DNA of 64,000 nt, taken from positions 62,001 to 126,000 of IMG/VR virus record IMGVR_UViG_3300021961_008712; one strand, given 5' to 3'. The stretch comes from a virus. The first letter of the stretch is position 1. Every line of letters starts with the position of its first letter. Position numbers and translations under genes: made by a program. Below are positions 36,081 to 43,645 of the stretch, in pieces. The notes below the pieces were generated by a model, which was not told where the DNA came from, did not search any database, and worked only from the letters and a program-made list of their open reading frames with translations.

Positions 36081-37796
36081 ATGACATTAATGGTAGATAC
36101 CTCAACTTGGGAGGCAGGAAAAGATTATCCAGAATGGATGAACGAAGTTTCATTAGCAACTATCTCTAAAGGATATTTGTTACCTGGAGAAACTCCCCGT
36201 ACAGCATACAGACGTGTAGCAGAAACAGTAGCAAAAAGACTTGATCGACCTGACCTAGCTAATAAATTTTGGCGTTATATGTGGAAGGGTTGGTTGAACT
36301 TAGCCTCACCCGTTTTATCAAACACCGGTACAGATAAAGGATTACCTATCTCTTGTTTCGGTATTGATACTCCTGATTCTATTAGAGGAATTGGCCTTAC
36401 TAACGCTGAGTTAATGAGGCTAACTTCCTTAGGAGGTGGTGTAGGTATTGGACTTTCCAAAATTAGAGGAAGAGGGCAGAAAATTGGCAATGGAGATATT
36501 GGTCAATCTGAAGGAGTAATTCCTTGGGCTAAGATATACGACTCTACTATTATTGCAACTAACCAAGGCGCAGTTCGTAGAGGAGCAGCATCTGTTAACC
36601 TTGATATAGAACACCCAGATATTGAGGAATTCTTACAAATCAGAAGACCTAAAGGAGATCCTAACAGACAGTGTCTCAATCTACACCAATGTGTTACAAT
36701 TGGAGATGACTTTATGCGTAGGTTAGAAATGAGAGACCCTGATGCAATGCAGTTATGGGTAGAAATACTTAAATCTAGAGTAGAGACAGGTGAACCGTAT
36801 ATTATGTATAAGGACACTGTTAATAACGCTAATCCACCTGCATATAAAAGAAATAACCTAGAAGTATCTATGACAAATATCTGTTCTGAGATTACCCTCT
36901 TTACAGATGAAGAACACTCATTTATTTGCTGCTTATCCTCAGTCAACTTAACGAAATGGCATGAATGGAAAAATACAGATCTCATTGAGACAGCGATTTA
37001 TTTTCTTGACGGAGTATTAGAAGAATTTTTAGCTAAAACATCCGGTAGAGATTCGCTAATTAGAGCTCATAGATCTGCTAAAAAAGGAAGAGCGATTGGA
37101 TTAGGTGTTTTAGGATGGCATACATTCCTGCAGAATGAAAGAATACCTTTTACTTCTATTGCTGCTACTTCCTATACTCATCAGATATTTTCTGACATTA
37201 AAAATAAAGCAGAAGCTGCTTCTAGAAAATTAGCAGAAGAATACGGAGAACCAGTATGGTGCAAAGGAACTGGTATGAGAAACTCACATTTGATTGCAGT
37301 TGCTCCTACCGTTACTAACAGTACGATTGCCGGAGGAGTATCAGCTGGTATAGAACCGCTACCCGCAAACGTCTGGACGTTTAATTCCGCTAAAGGTACG
37401 TTTATTCGTAAGAATGAAGCATTAGTTAATTACCTAGAAGAAAGAGGAGCAAATACTGAAGAGGTATGGGATCAGATTATGAAGGATAGAGGATCTATTG
37501 CTAATTTACCCGAAGATGTTATGCCAGCAGAAGATAAACCCATCTTTTTAACATTTGCAGAAATTAATCAACTAGAATTAGTAAAGCAAGCTGGTATTAG
37601 ACAGCAGTATATTGATCAAACTCAATCATTAAACTTGGCTTTTGATCCAACAGATAGTCCTAAGTTTATTAACGAGGTACATCAAGCAGCTTGGAGAGAA
37701 GGAGTAAAGACTCTATATTATTTAAGAACAGATTCTGTAATTAATGGAGATATAGGTAGTAGAACATCTACTGATTGCTTAAGTTGTGATGGATAA
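36081..37796 (+). CDS. nrdA: Ribonucleotide reductase class I alpha subunit
   Basis: 571 residues, short for NrdA because the ATP-cone regulatory domain at the N-terminus is absent. SCFGID gives the first redox Cys, NICSEI (about residue 268) the catalytic thiyl Cys, CCLSSVNL, and the C-terminal DCLSCDG pair re-reduces the active site. Reduces NDPs to dNDPs for phage DNA synthesis. Lack of ATP-cone suggests loss of dATP feedback, a common phage trait. The adjacent thioredoxin is a likely electron donor. Confidence 0.92.
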   Translation: MTLMVDTSTWEAGKDYPEWMNEVSLATISKGYLLPGETPRTAYRRVAETVAKRLDRPDLANKFWRYMWKGWLNLASPVLSNTGTDKGLPISCFGIDTPDSIRGIGLTNAELMRLTSLGGGVGIGLSKIRGRGQKIGNGDIGQSEGVIPWAKIYDSTIIATNQGAVRRGAASVNLDIEHPDIEEFLQIRRPKGDPNRQCLNLHQCVTIGDDFMRRLEMRDPDAMQLWVEILKSRVETGEPYIMYKDTVNNANPPAYKRNNLEVSMTNICSEITLFTDEEHSFICCLSSVNLTKWHEWKNTDLIETAIYFLDGVLEEFLAKTSGRDSLIRAHRSAKKGRAIGLGVLGWHTFLQNERIPFTSIAATSYTHQIFSDIKNKAEAASRKLAEEYGEPVWCKGTGMRNSHLIAVAPTVTNSTIAGGVSAGIEPLPANVWTFNSAKGTFIRKNEALVNYLEERGANTEEVWDQIMKDRGSIANLPEDVMPAEDKPIFLTFAEINQLELVKQAGIRQQYIDQTQSLNLAFDPTDSPKFINEVHQAAWREGVKTLYYLRTDSVINGDIGSRTSTDCLSCDG

Positions 37797-37808
37797 CTAT
37801 TTATTATA
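37797..37808 (+). promoter_or_regulatory. Candidate late promoter motif (CTATTTATTATA)
   Basis: Late-type box overlapping the region immediately before an ATG at 37810, so the leader would be extremely short or the box may be the 5' leader itself. Confidence 0.3.
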
Positions 37809-37809
37809 A

Positions 37810-38331
37810 ATGAAAACAGTTAGAATTAAAAATACCGTCAATTCAGCAGACATGGTTACTCTGCAGATATACCATAGTAGCATTACAGGTAGTAATCTAC
37901 TAACTAGTAGTGTGTCTCAAAGCGGGGTATTTACTGGACAGGATTTATTTAATGGACTGGAGTTTCAAGTAGAAGACAGTATTGATCAATTTTTTGTTAA
38001 GAATCTAACCAGATGTACTAATGTTGGTTCAGGATCACTTTCTGAAAATAGTAATTATGTAGCATATTACACTGTAGACCCAGGTTCTAACGCATCAGTA
38101 CAAATTACAGGAGAAGATTCTAGAACTAGGTCAAGTATTTCTACTACCAGACATAATTTTAGCCTTTATCCTACTCTTACTTTAGAAAGTTTACCAACCT
38201 ACCCGTATGAGTTCGCCGGTTGGTATAATAATTCTAGCTACACTGGAACAAGATTATCCAATTCTAACCCAGTTTCTATCACTTCAGGAAGTTTTAGCGG
38301 GGAAACAAACTGGTATGCAAAAATAGAATAA
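37810..38331 (+). CDS. Beta-rich protein with InlB-like repeat at C-terminus
   Basis: 173 residues, rich in Ser, Thr, Asn and Gly, few Lys. The last 40 residues (YEFAGWYNNSSYTGTRLSN, then ETNWYAKIE) look like the InlB/Listeria-Bacteroides beta-grasp repeat (F-x-GWY) found in surface proteins. No signal peptide, so more likely a virion decoration or fibre-associated protein than a secreted one. Late-type box before the start fits a virion role, although it sits between nrdA and thioredoxin. Confidence 0.5.
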   Translation: MKTVRIKNTVNSADMVTLQIYHSSITGSNLLTSSVSQSGVFTGQDLFNGLEFQVEDSIDQFFVKNLTRCTNVGSGSLSENSNYVAYYTVDPGSNASVQITGEDSRTRSSISTTRHNFSLYPTLTLESLPTYPYEFAGWYNNSSYTGTRLSNSNPVSITSGSFSGETNWYAKIE

Positions 38332-38334
38332 TAG

Positions 38335-38363
38335 TTGCTATTCAGTAAATAAATTCGTATATT
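38335..38363 (+). promoter_or_regulatory. Promoter, TTG-N20-TATATT class
   Basis: AGTTG ending 38337, 20 bases, TTCG-TATATTA at 38354-38364. Begins the 55-residue ORF/thioredoxin unit. Confidence 0.65.
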
Positions 38364-38384
38364 ATTAATTAATAATACAGTTAT

Positions 38385-38552
38385 ATGTCAAAAAATTCAG
38401 CTAAACAAAATGTAGAGCAATTAAAAGACTGGTTAGCATGGAGAAAAGCTACCACCAATACTAGCTCTAAATCTACTACTAATTCTGTTAGATTTTCTAA
38501 GGCAGATCATTACAACAAAACAAGAGAAAGATATGGCAACAAAAGCAATTAA
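38385..38552 (+). CDS. Small basic protein upstream of thioredoxin
   Basis: 55 residues, ATG 22 bases after the -7 box. It starts with a helical segment (SAKQNVEQLKDWLAWRKA), then a Ser/Thr-rich linker and a charged end (RFSKADHYNKTRERYGNKSN). It overlaps the thioredoxin gene by 20 bases, so coupled translation is likely. Too short for family assignment, but position after a clear promoter supports it as real. Confidence 0.5.
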   Translation: MSKNSAKQNVEQLKDWLAWRKATTNTSSKSTTNSVRFSKADHYNKTRERYGNKSN

Positions 38553-38799
38553 GTTTTATGCAGAATGGTGTCAACCATGTAGAAACTACGCTCCTATGTG
38601 GAATAGAGTTACTGAAGAGCTTGCAGATAAAGATATTCGATTTTTAAATGTAGATATCGATAAAGATCATGCTGGATTGGCAGCTAAATATAAAGTGATG
38701 AGCATACCTACTACTATTGTAGTAAAAGAAGATGGAACTGAAAAAAGAAAAACAGGATCACTATCAGAACTAGAACTTAAAGAATTAATCTTATTTTAA
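38533..38799 (+). CDS. Thioredoxin
   Basis: 88 residues. WCQPC active site (Cys 13 and Cys 16), FLNVDIDKDHAGLAAKYKVMSIPTTIVVKEDG with the cis-Pro. Slightly short but complete fold. Active site Gln-Pro rather than Gly-Pro, which tunes the redox potential. Probable reductant for the nearby NrdA. Overlaps the small ORF upstream. Confidence 0.92.
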   Translation: MATKAIKFYAEWCQPCRNYAPMWNRVTEELADKDIRFLNVDIDKDHAGLAAKYKVMSIPTTIVVKEDGTEKRKTGSLSELELKELILF

Positions 38800-38800
38800 T

Positions 38801-39112
38801 ATGTTACGAAAACCAAACTCAATTCCTGCAAAGGATGTTATTATTAAAGATCCGGCAATGGAACCGTTTTTTATCTCTAGATCTCAAACCGGAGGTTATA
38901 CTGTATTTGAAAATGTTATTAAAGGAGAAAATAATACTGAATATATTAAAACAGTATGTTATCCTTCTAACTTTTCTAATGCATTGAAAGCTGTAGCAAG
39001 AGAGCTACTCAACTACAGTACAGGAAAAGAACAGACAGAGTATACTTTAAAAGAGTATGCAACTAGATGGGAAGAGGTAAATAACTCTATAGCATCTATT
39101 TTTGAACAATAG
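38801..39112 (+). CDS. Phage protein of unknown function
   Basis: 103 residues, single base after the thioredoxin stop. The start (PNSIPAKDVIIKDPAMEPFFISRSQTGGYTVFE) is beta-rich and the end helical. I recognise this kind of short protein from phage genomes but cannot name a family. It ends in a TAG that overlaps a hairpin in the queC leader. Confidence 0.5.
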   Translation: MLRKPNSIPAKDVIIKDPAMEPFFISRSQTGGYTVFENVIKGENNTEYIKTVCYPSNFSNALKAVARELLNYSTGKEQTEYTLKEYATRWEEVNNSIASIFEQ

Positions 39113-39141
39113 CGTCAGCCTATACGCTTAATAATACCTGG
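39111..39141 (+). promoter_or_regulatory. Possible pseudoknot in the queC leader
   Basis: AGCG (39111-39114) pairs with CGCT (39125-39128) around a 10-base loop; TCAG in the loop (39115-39118) can pair with CTGG (39138-39141), across an A/T-rich linker. The geometry resembles an H-type pseudoknot such as preQ1-I. It lies just 5' of queC. Weak, short stems. Confidence 0.25.
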
Positions 39142-39163
39142 CAAATATTTAAATTATAAAATT

Positions 39164-39973
39164 ATGGCAAAAAATGTTGTTGTAAGTCTTTCTGGAGGGA
39201 TGGACTCCTCTACTTTACTACTTAGATGTTTATCTGAGTACGACAATGTAACAGCTTTATCTTTTGATTACGGTCAAAAGCATAGAGTAGAACTTGAAAG
39301 AGCTCAATCTTTAGTAGATTATCTAAATGATAATGTCTATTTTAGAAACGGTGATCAGATTAAGTATCAGGTTATTAAATTAGACGGGTTAGTAAATCTT
39401 CTTAACTCTGCTTTAGTAACCGGAGGTGCTGATGTACCAGAAGGACATTATGAGCAAGATAATATGAAAGCTACAGTAGTACCTAACAGAAACAAAATAT
39501 TTGCTTCTTTAGTTCAAGCAGTTGCTTTATCAGCAGCTAATGCTAATGGAAACAATACAGATATTGCATTAGGTATTCATGCTGGTGATCATGCTATCTA
39601 CCCTGACTGCCGTCAAGAGTTTAGAGATGCAGATGATGCTGCTTTTAGAATAGGTAACTGGGATGCTGAAAAGGTAGGTTACTTTACACCTTATTTAGAA
39701 ACTGATAAGTTTGGTATTCTACAAGATGGTGAAAAATTATGTAAGGATTTACAAATAGAATTCGATGAAGTTTACAAACGTACGAATACTTCTTACAAAC
39801 CTTACCCTTCAGGTAACTCGGATTATAAATCTGCTTCTTCCGTAGAACGTATTGAAGCGTTCATTAAGTTAGGTAGAAAAGATCCAGTTCAGTATGAAGA
39901 TGAGACAGGACCTGTGTCTTGGGAAGTAGCTAAGGCTGCAGTTGAAAAGGTATTAACCGATTACGTAGCTTAA
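39164..39973 (+). CDS. queC: 7-cyano-7-deazaguanine synthase (QueC-like)
   Basis: 269 residues. PP-loop SLSGGMDSS at residues 8-16, SFDYGQKH, VVPNRNKIFASL and IHAGDHAIYPDCR are QueC hallmarks; it converts 7-carboxy-7-deazaguanine to preQ0 using ATP and ammonia. The C-terminal zinc site normally has four Cys (TxSCY then CGxCxxC); here the region reads TNTSYKPY and SGNSDYKSASSVERIEAF with no Cys. The phage enzyme seems to be zinc-free. With folE, queD, queE and queF elsewhere in the window it completes a preQ1 route. Confidence 0.9.
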   Translation: MAKNVVVSLSGGMDSSTLLLRCLSEYDNVTALSFDYGQKHRVELERAQSLVDYLNDNVYFRNGDQIKYQVIKLDGLVNLLNSALVTGGADVPEGHYEQDNMKATVVPNRNKIFASLVQAVALSAANANGNNTDIALGIHAGDHAIYPDCRQEFRDADDAAFRIGNWDAEKVGYFTPYLETDKFGILQDGEKLCKDLQIEFDEVYKRTNTSYKPYPSGNSDYKSASSVERIEAFIKLGRKDPVQYEDETGPVSWEVAKAAVEKVLTDYVA

Positions 39974-39979
39974 ATTATA

Positions 39980-40049
39980 GATCCAATTAGGTTGTGCATG
40001 CAATTAGCTCCTCAACCTCTTGCACTTGCAGATGTAAAGTGATTGGATC
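39980..40049 (+). other. Structured element (three-way junction) before the tRNA gene
   Basis: GATCCAAT (39980-39987) pairs with ATTGGATC (40042-40049), eight perfect pairs. Inside are AGGTTG/CAACCT (39989-39994 with 40013-40018) and TTGCA/TGTAA (40020-40024 with 40033-40037). It ends four bases before the tRNA. It does not fold as a tRNA because no T-arm is present. Could be a small RNA, or a signal for tRNA processing. Confidence 0.4.
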
Positions 40050-40053
40050 AAAC

Positions 40054-40127
40054 GCCTCCGTAGCTCAGTTGGCTAGAGCAGCTGATTTGTAATCAGCAGG
40101 TCGTGGGTTCGAATCCCTCTGGAGGCT
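40054..40127 (+). tRNA. tRNA-Thr (anticodon TGT)
   Basis: The acceptor strand GCCTCCG (40054-40060) pairs with TGGAGGC (40120-40126). The anticodon stem GCTGA/TCAGC encloses the loop TTTGTAA (40086-40092), anticodon TGT at 40088-40090, and a T-loop GGTTCGAATCC follows. CCA is not encoded. Reads ACA (and likely other ACN) codons, which are common in this AT-rich genome. The only tRNA seen in the window. Confidence 0.96.
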
Positions 40128-40142
40128 CAAAGAGTAAAATAT

Positions 40143-40736
40143 ATGGGAGTCTATATTGTTGCATTACCGAGAACAGGGTCCACCATGCTCACCAAAGCTT
40201 TTGGTGCACAGCACGGGTGGAAGATTTACGCTGAACCTTGGAATCCATCATCTTTTGAATCCTATAATACTTTTAGCTTAAAAGAGGTACATAAAGACAG
40301 TCCTATTGTAGTGAAAACAATGATTGATGCTGTACCAGAATCTCATAAAGGTCCTGCTTATACCTTTCATGTTGAGATGGCTAAATACTTTGATAAGGTA
40401 ATACTTCTAGATAGATTTAATACACAACTACAAATAGAGAGTCTGCTATATGCTAAAAAGACAGATGAATGGCATAAAAAATATACTGTTAAAACCCAAT
40501 CTGTAGAAGAACTGCAAGGACTGAGAAGTTATGTTGAAAAACAAAAAGCACAACTAGAATGTTTATCTGTTGAATTAAATAATAATATTATATACTACGA
40601 GGATTTGTACTCTGGAGACTCTAGTACTAAAGACTCAATATTAGAAAGTTGGGGTCTGGTTAGTCAGAAAGCAAGACCATTTTTTGACCCTAAGTATAAA
40701 TATAGACAACGTAATACCGAGCAGATACTGTTATGA
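40143..40736 (+). CDS. Sulfotransferase-like P-loop protein, copy 1
   Basis: 197 residues. The N-terminal ALPRTGSTMLTK motif is the phosphosulfate-binding loop of PAPS sulfotransferases, and a YAEPWN motif follows, as in a sulfotransferase-type enzyme. C-terminal IIYYEDLYSG is shared with the gene at 57964. May transfer sulfate to a sugar or lipid. It overlaps the carbamoyltransferase gene by four bases. Truncated in comparison with most sulfotransferases (250-300 residues). Confidence 0.65.
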   Translation: MGVYIVALPRTGSTMLTKAFGAQHGWKIYAEPWNPSSFESYNTFSLKEVHKDSPIVVKTMIDAVPESHKGPAYTFHVEMAKYFDKVILLDRFNTQLQIESLLYAKKTDEWHKKYTVKTQSVEELQGLRSYVEKQKAQLECLSVELNNNIIYYEDLYSGDSSTKDSILESWGLVSQKARPFFDPKYKYRQRNTEQILL

Positions 40737-42391
40737 TACAATTAGGAATTTCAGCTTTTTACCATGATGCCGCAGCATGTATTGTTATAGACGGAAAGGT
40801 AGTAGCAGCAGCCGAAGAAGAAAGATTTACAGAAATAAAACACGACTTATCTTTTCCAATAAATGCAATTAATTATTGCTTGAAAGAAGCGGGAATATCT
40901 ATCAATGATGTACGTCAAGTATGTTGGTATGAAATCCCAGCAGTAAAAAAACATAGAGTTTTAAGTATATTTAAAAAAAGATGGATAAGGACTCTCTTTA
41001 CTAAAAGAAAATTTCTTAAAGAATTCGAAAACAATAATCCAGAAAAACTTCTAAAAGAAATAGGGTACGAAGGAGAAATATCGTATATTGCTCACCATTT
41101 AAGCCACGCTGCATTTTCTTATTTTACCAGCCCTTACTCAGAATCAGATATTCTAGTAATTGACGGAGTAGGAGAATGGGATACAGTAAGTCTCTGGAAA
41201 GGTAAAGATAAGAAAGTAGACCTAATAGAAAGCTTCCAGTTTCCCTATTCTTTGGGTATGTTTTACTCTACGATGACTGCTTTCCTAGGATTTAAACCTA
41301 ATGAAGGTGAGTATAAAGTAATGGGATTAGCTCCTTATGGTAAACCTGCAAAGTACTACGACAAATTAAAAAGCATCTTTAATGATTCCGGTACAGAAAT
41401 CAACCAAAAATACTTTACATGGGAGTATAGCGATAAGGGAATGTTTACAGAAAAGCTAATGATGCTTTTAGAGATTGTTCCAAGAGATCCAGGAACTGAA
41501 GTAACACAAGATCATAAAGACCTAGCAGCAGCAACTCAAGCTATTTACGAATTTTACTTTTTAAAGTTTGTAGAGATGATCAAATCTGCTAGCGGTTCAG
41601 ATAATTTATGCCTAGGAGGTGGATGTGCATATAATGGAGTAGCCAACAATAAGGCTTACAAATTTTATCAAAATATTTATATCCCCTATGCTCCATCTGA
41701 TGCAGGATCTGCTATTGGTGCATGTCTCGTAAATTACCAGGGACCTAGACGTAATAATACATCTCCATACTTAGGAGAAAAAATTAATAACGATGATTTA
41801 CCTATTTTACTAGAATCTTACAAAGATAGAGTAAACTACTTAGAATTTGCAGAAGATCAACTCTGTAACAGAGTAGCAAAACTAATACTAAACGGTAAAA
41901 TAGTTGCCTGGGTACAAGATAGAATGGAATTTGGAGCTAGAGCTTTAGGTAATAGGTCAATTTTAGCATCACCTCATGATCCTAAAATGAGAGAAAAATT
42001 AAACTATGTTATTAAGAAAAGAGAAGGGTTTAGACCTTTTGCACCTTCCGTAATAGCTACCGATGTAAACAATTACTTCATTGCCAAGGATAATGTACCT
42101 TATATGAACCAAGTAGTAAAGGTTAAAAGAAATGCACAAAGTTTATTTCCTGCTGCTACACACGTAGATAATACTGCTAGAATACAATCAGTAAATATAA
42201 AAGACAATCCAAAGTACTATTTATTATTAACTGAGCTAAGAAAGCTAACTGGTCATGGAGTTGTACTAAATACCTCATACAACTTAAAAGATCAGACTAT
42301 CACTAGAACAGCTACTCAAGCAATAGAGAGGTATTTAGATAGCGATATCGATTATTTGATTTTAAACAACTATATTATTATTAAAAAATGA
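40733..42391 (+). CDS. Carbamoyltransferase (NodU/CmcH/TobZ family)
   Basis: 552 residues, the usual size. The N-terminal Kae1-like domain starts GISAFYHDAAACIVIDG, with AAEEERFTEIKHD and HHLSHAAFSYF (metal and nucleotide site), then VIDGVGEWDT, GEYKVMGLAPYG and GGGCAYNG. The C-terminal part has FGARALGNRSILASP and KKREGFRPFAPSV. Moves a carbamoyl group from carbamoyl phosphate (via carbamoyl-AMP) to a hydroxyl of sugars or antibiotics. Likely works on the same glycan as the GT-like genes. Confidence 0.92.
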   Translation: MIQLGISAFYHDAAACIVIDGKVVAAAEEERFTEIKHDLSFPINAINYCLKEAGISINDVRQVCWYEIPAVKKHRVLSIFKKRWIRTLFTKRKFLKEFENNNPEKLLKEIGYEGEISYIAHHLSHAAFSYFTSPYSESDILVIDGVGEWDTVSLWKGKDKKVDLIESFQFPYSLGMFYSTMTAFLGFKPNEGEYKVMGLAPYGKPAKYYDKLKSIFNDSGTEINQKYFTWEYSDKGMFTEKLMMLLEIVPRDPGTEVTQDHKDLAAATQAIYEFYFLKFVEMIKSASGSDNLCLGGGCAYNGVANNKAYKFYQNIYIPYAPSDAGSAIGACLVNYQGPRRNNTSPYLGEKINNDDLPILLESYKDRVNYLEFAEDQLCNRVAKLILNGKIVAWVQDRMEFGARALGNRSILASPHDPKMREKLNYVIKKREGFRPFAPSVIATDVNNYFIAKDNVPYMNQVVKVKRNAQSLFPAATHVDNTARIQSVNIKDNPKYYLLLTELRKLTGHGVVLNTSYNLKDQTITRTATQAIERYLDSDIDYLILNNYIIIKK

Positions 42392-42504
42392 AATTAATTA
42401 AATTTATCAAAAATCTTATATTTAAGTGGAAGCAAAACAGAAAATATAAGAAAAAGCTTAAAGAATTGAAAAAAAGAGATCCTTTTATTTACAAAAACTT
42501 CTAG
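42388..42504 (+). CDS. 38-residue basic helical protein after carbamoyltransferase
   Basis: 38 residues starting on an ATGA overlap with the carbamoyltransferase gene and ending in TAG. Sequence is Lys/Arg-rich and helical, with an amphipathic N-terminus (LIKFIKNLIFKWKQN) and a DPFIYKNF end. A small basic or membrane-associated protein adjacent to NodU-type carbamoyltransferases is a pattern known in other loci (for example DUF5989/SxtJ-type). I infer a similar accessory role. Confidence 0.5.
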   Translation: MKLIKFIKNLIFKWKQNRKYKKKLKELKKRDPFIYKNF

Positions 42505-42519
42505 CTAGTTATACCTACC

Positions 42520-42531
42520 CTATTTATATAA
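42520..42531 (+). promoter_or_regulatory. Candidate late promoter motif (CTATTTATATAA)
   Basis: Late-type box ending 13 bases before the fibre ATG. Fits a structural gene. Confidence 0.42.
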
Positions 42532-42544
42532 TATCAGTAGCAAC

Positions 42545-43645
42545 ATGGCGAATTTCACTAACACAAAAATTAATCAGACTTTTCAAAGAGTCGTTCAAGT
42601 TAACGGCAATGCCGAACTACAGGACGGTCTAGGTAGACAATTGTCTGGTTCTATGGGTGATCTAACTGTTAACGGTACATTAGGTATCACTGGATATTCT
42701 GATGTATCTGCATCTTTAGCTCAACTTCATACTTTTAGTTCGTCATTAGACAATACCTTCGCTACAGATAATGAACTAGCAGCAGTTTCTAGCTCTCTTG
42801 CTTTAGAGACAGCACAACTATTAAATTTTAGTGCTTCTTTAGATGCAACTTTTGCTACTGATGCAGAATTAAGTAGCTTATCAAGCTCGATTTCTGCTAC
42901 ATACCTTTCTAATGATGAATGGATTTTCCACTCTGCTTCTATCAGAAACGACATTTTTGCAGACAGTGTTAGAATTGCCTTCTTTGAAAATAAAACTTTA
43001 GTTTCTGGTTCTAGTCAAATTGATTTAACTCAAACAACCAACTATAGTGCGATTTCTAGTTCTATAGCAGATCTACAAAATTTTAGTGCTTCTTTAGATG
43101 CAACTTTTGCTACTGATGCTGAATTGTCCGCACTTTCTAGTTCTGTTGCTTCTACATACCTTTCTAATGATGAATGGACTTTCCACTCAGCATCTATAAG
43201 AAATGATATCTTTGCAGATAGTGTCAGAATAGCTTTCTTTGAAAATAAAACTTTAGTTTCTGGTTCTAGTCAAATAAATCTTAGCCAAGCTACAGGAATC
43301 GCAGCACAAGCTATTACCGCATCCTATGCAATTTCTGCATCTCATGAAATTACTTATGAGCTATCATCTTCATATGCTAATTTTGCAACTACTGCTTCAC
43401 ATGCATTAAATGTACCTGATATTAGTGCTGTAAATGCTTATACAAGTTCTATAGATGCTAGAGTAATAAGCTTAGAGACGTTAAGTTCTTCTTTAGACAC
43501 ACTATTTCTATCAGAAGAAGAATGGACTTTCCATTCAGCCTCTATTAGAAATGATATTGCTTTTGATAGTAGTAGAATAGCAGTTTTAGAAAATAAAACT
43601 TTAGTAAGTAGTTCAGCCCAAATTACTGATTTTGGCTTTATTTAA
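42545..43645 (+). CDS. Tail fibre-like protein, N-terminal part, ended by TAA inside the gene
   Basis: 366 residues ending at TAA 43643-43645, followed in the same frame by 206 more codons without a stop. The sequence is Ser/Ala-rich with repeats of NFSASLDATFATDAEL...SSS...SNDEWxFHSASIRNDIFADSVRIAFFENKTLVSGSSQI, typical of trimeric fibre stalks. The stalk repeat occurs twice nearly identically (period 255 bases) plus a third degenerate copy. A late-type box precedes the gene. Translational read-through or a single C-to-A change from TCA may explain the stop. Confidence 0.7.
   Translation: MANFTNTKINQTFQRVVQVNGNAELQDGLGRQLSGSMGDLTVNGTLGITGYSDVSASLAQLHTFSSSLDNTFATDNELAAVSSSLALETAQLLNFSASLDATFATDAELSSLSSSISATYLSNDEWIFHSASIRNDIFADSVRIAFFENKTLVSGSSQIDLTQTTNYSAISSSIADLQNFSASLDATFATDAELSALSSSVASTYLSNDEWTFHSASIRNDIFADSVRIAFFENKTLVSGSSQINLSQATGIAAQAITASYAISASHEITYELSSSYANFATTASHALNVPDISAVNAYTSSIDARVISLETLSSSLDTLFLSEEEWTFHSASIRNDIAFDSSRIAVLENKTLVSSSAQITDFGFI
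42823..43275 (+). repeat. Two near-identical 198-base repeats in the fibre stalk
   Basis: Copies at 42823-43020 and 43078-43275, period 255 bases; share exact runs in the ATTTTAGTGCTTCTTTAGAT and AAAACTTTAGTTTCTGGTTC parts. May allow length change by recombination. Confidence 0.8.

Noticed and set aside
39980-40049. A second tRNA before tRNA-Thr
   Set aside because: Outer stem is suggestive but no T-arm or anticodon arm of correct size can be drawn.
1-42504. A saxitoxin-like gene cluster (amidinotransferase, carbamoyltransferase, sulfotransferase, oxygenase)
   Set aside because: The shared enzyme classes are 40 kb apart and common in glycan modification; no polyketide synthase or other sxt core gene present.
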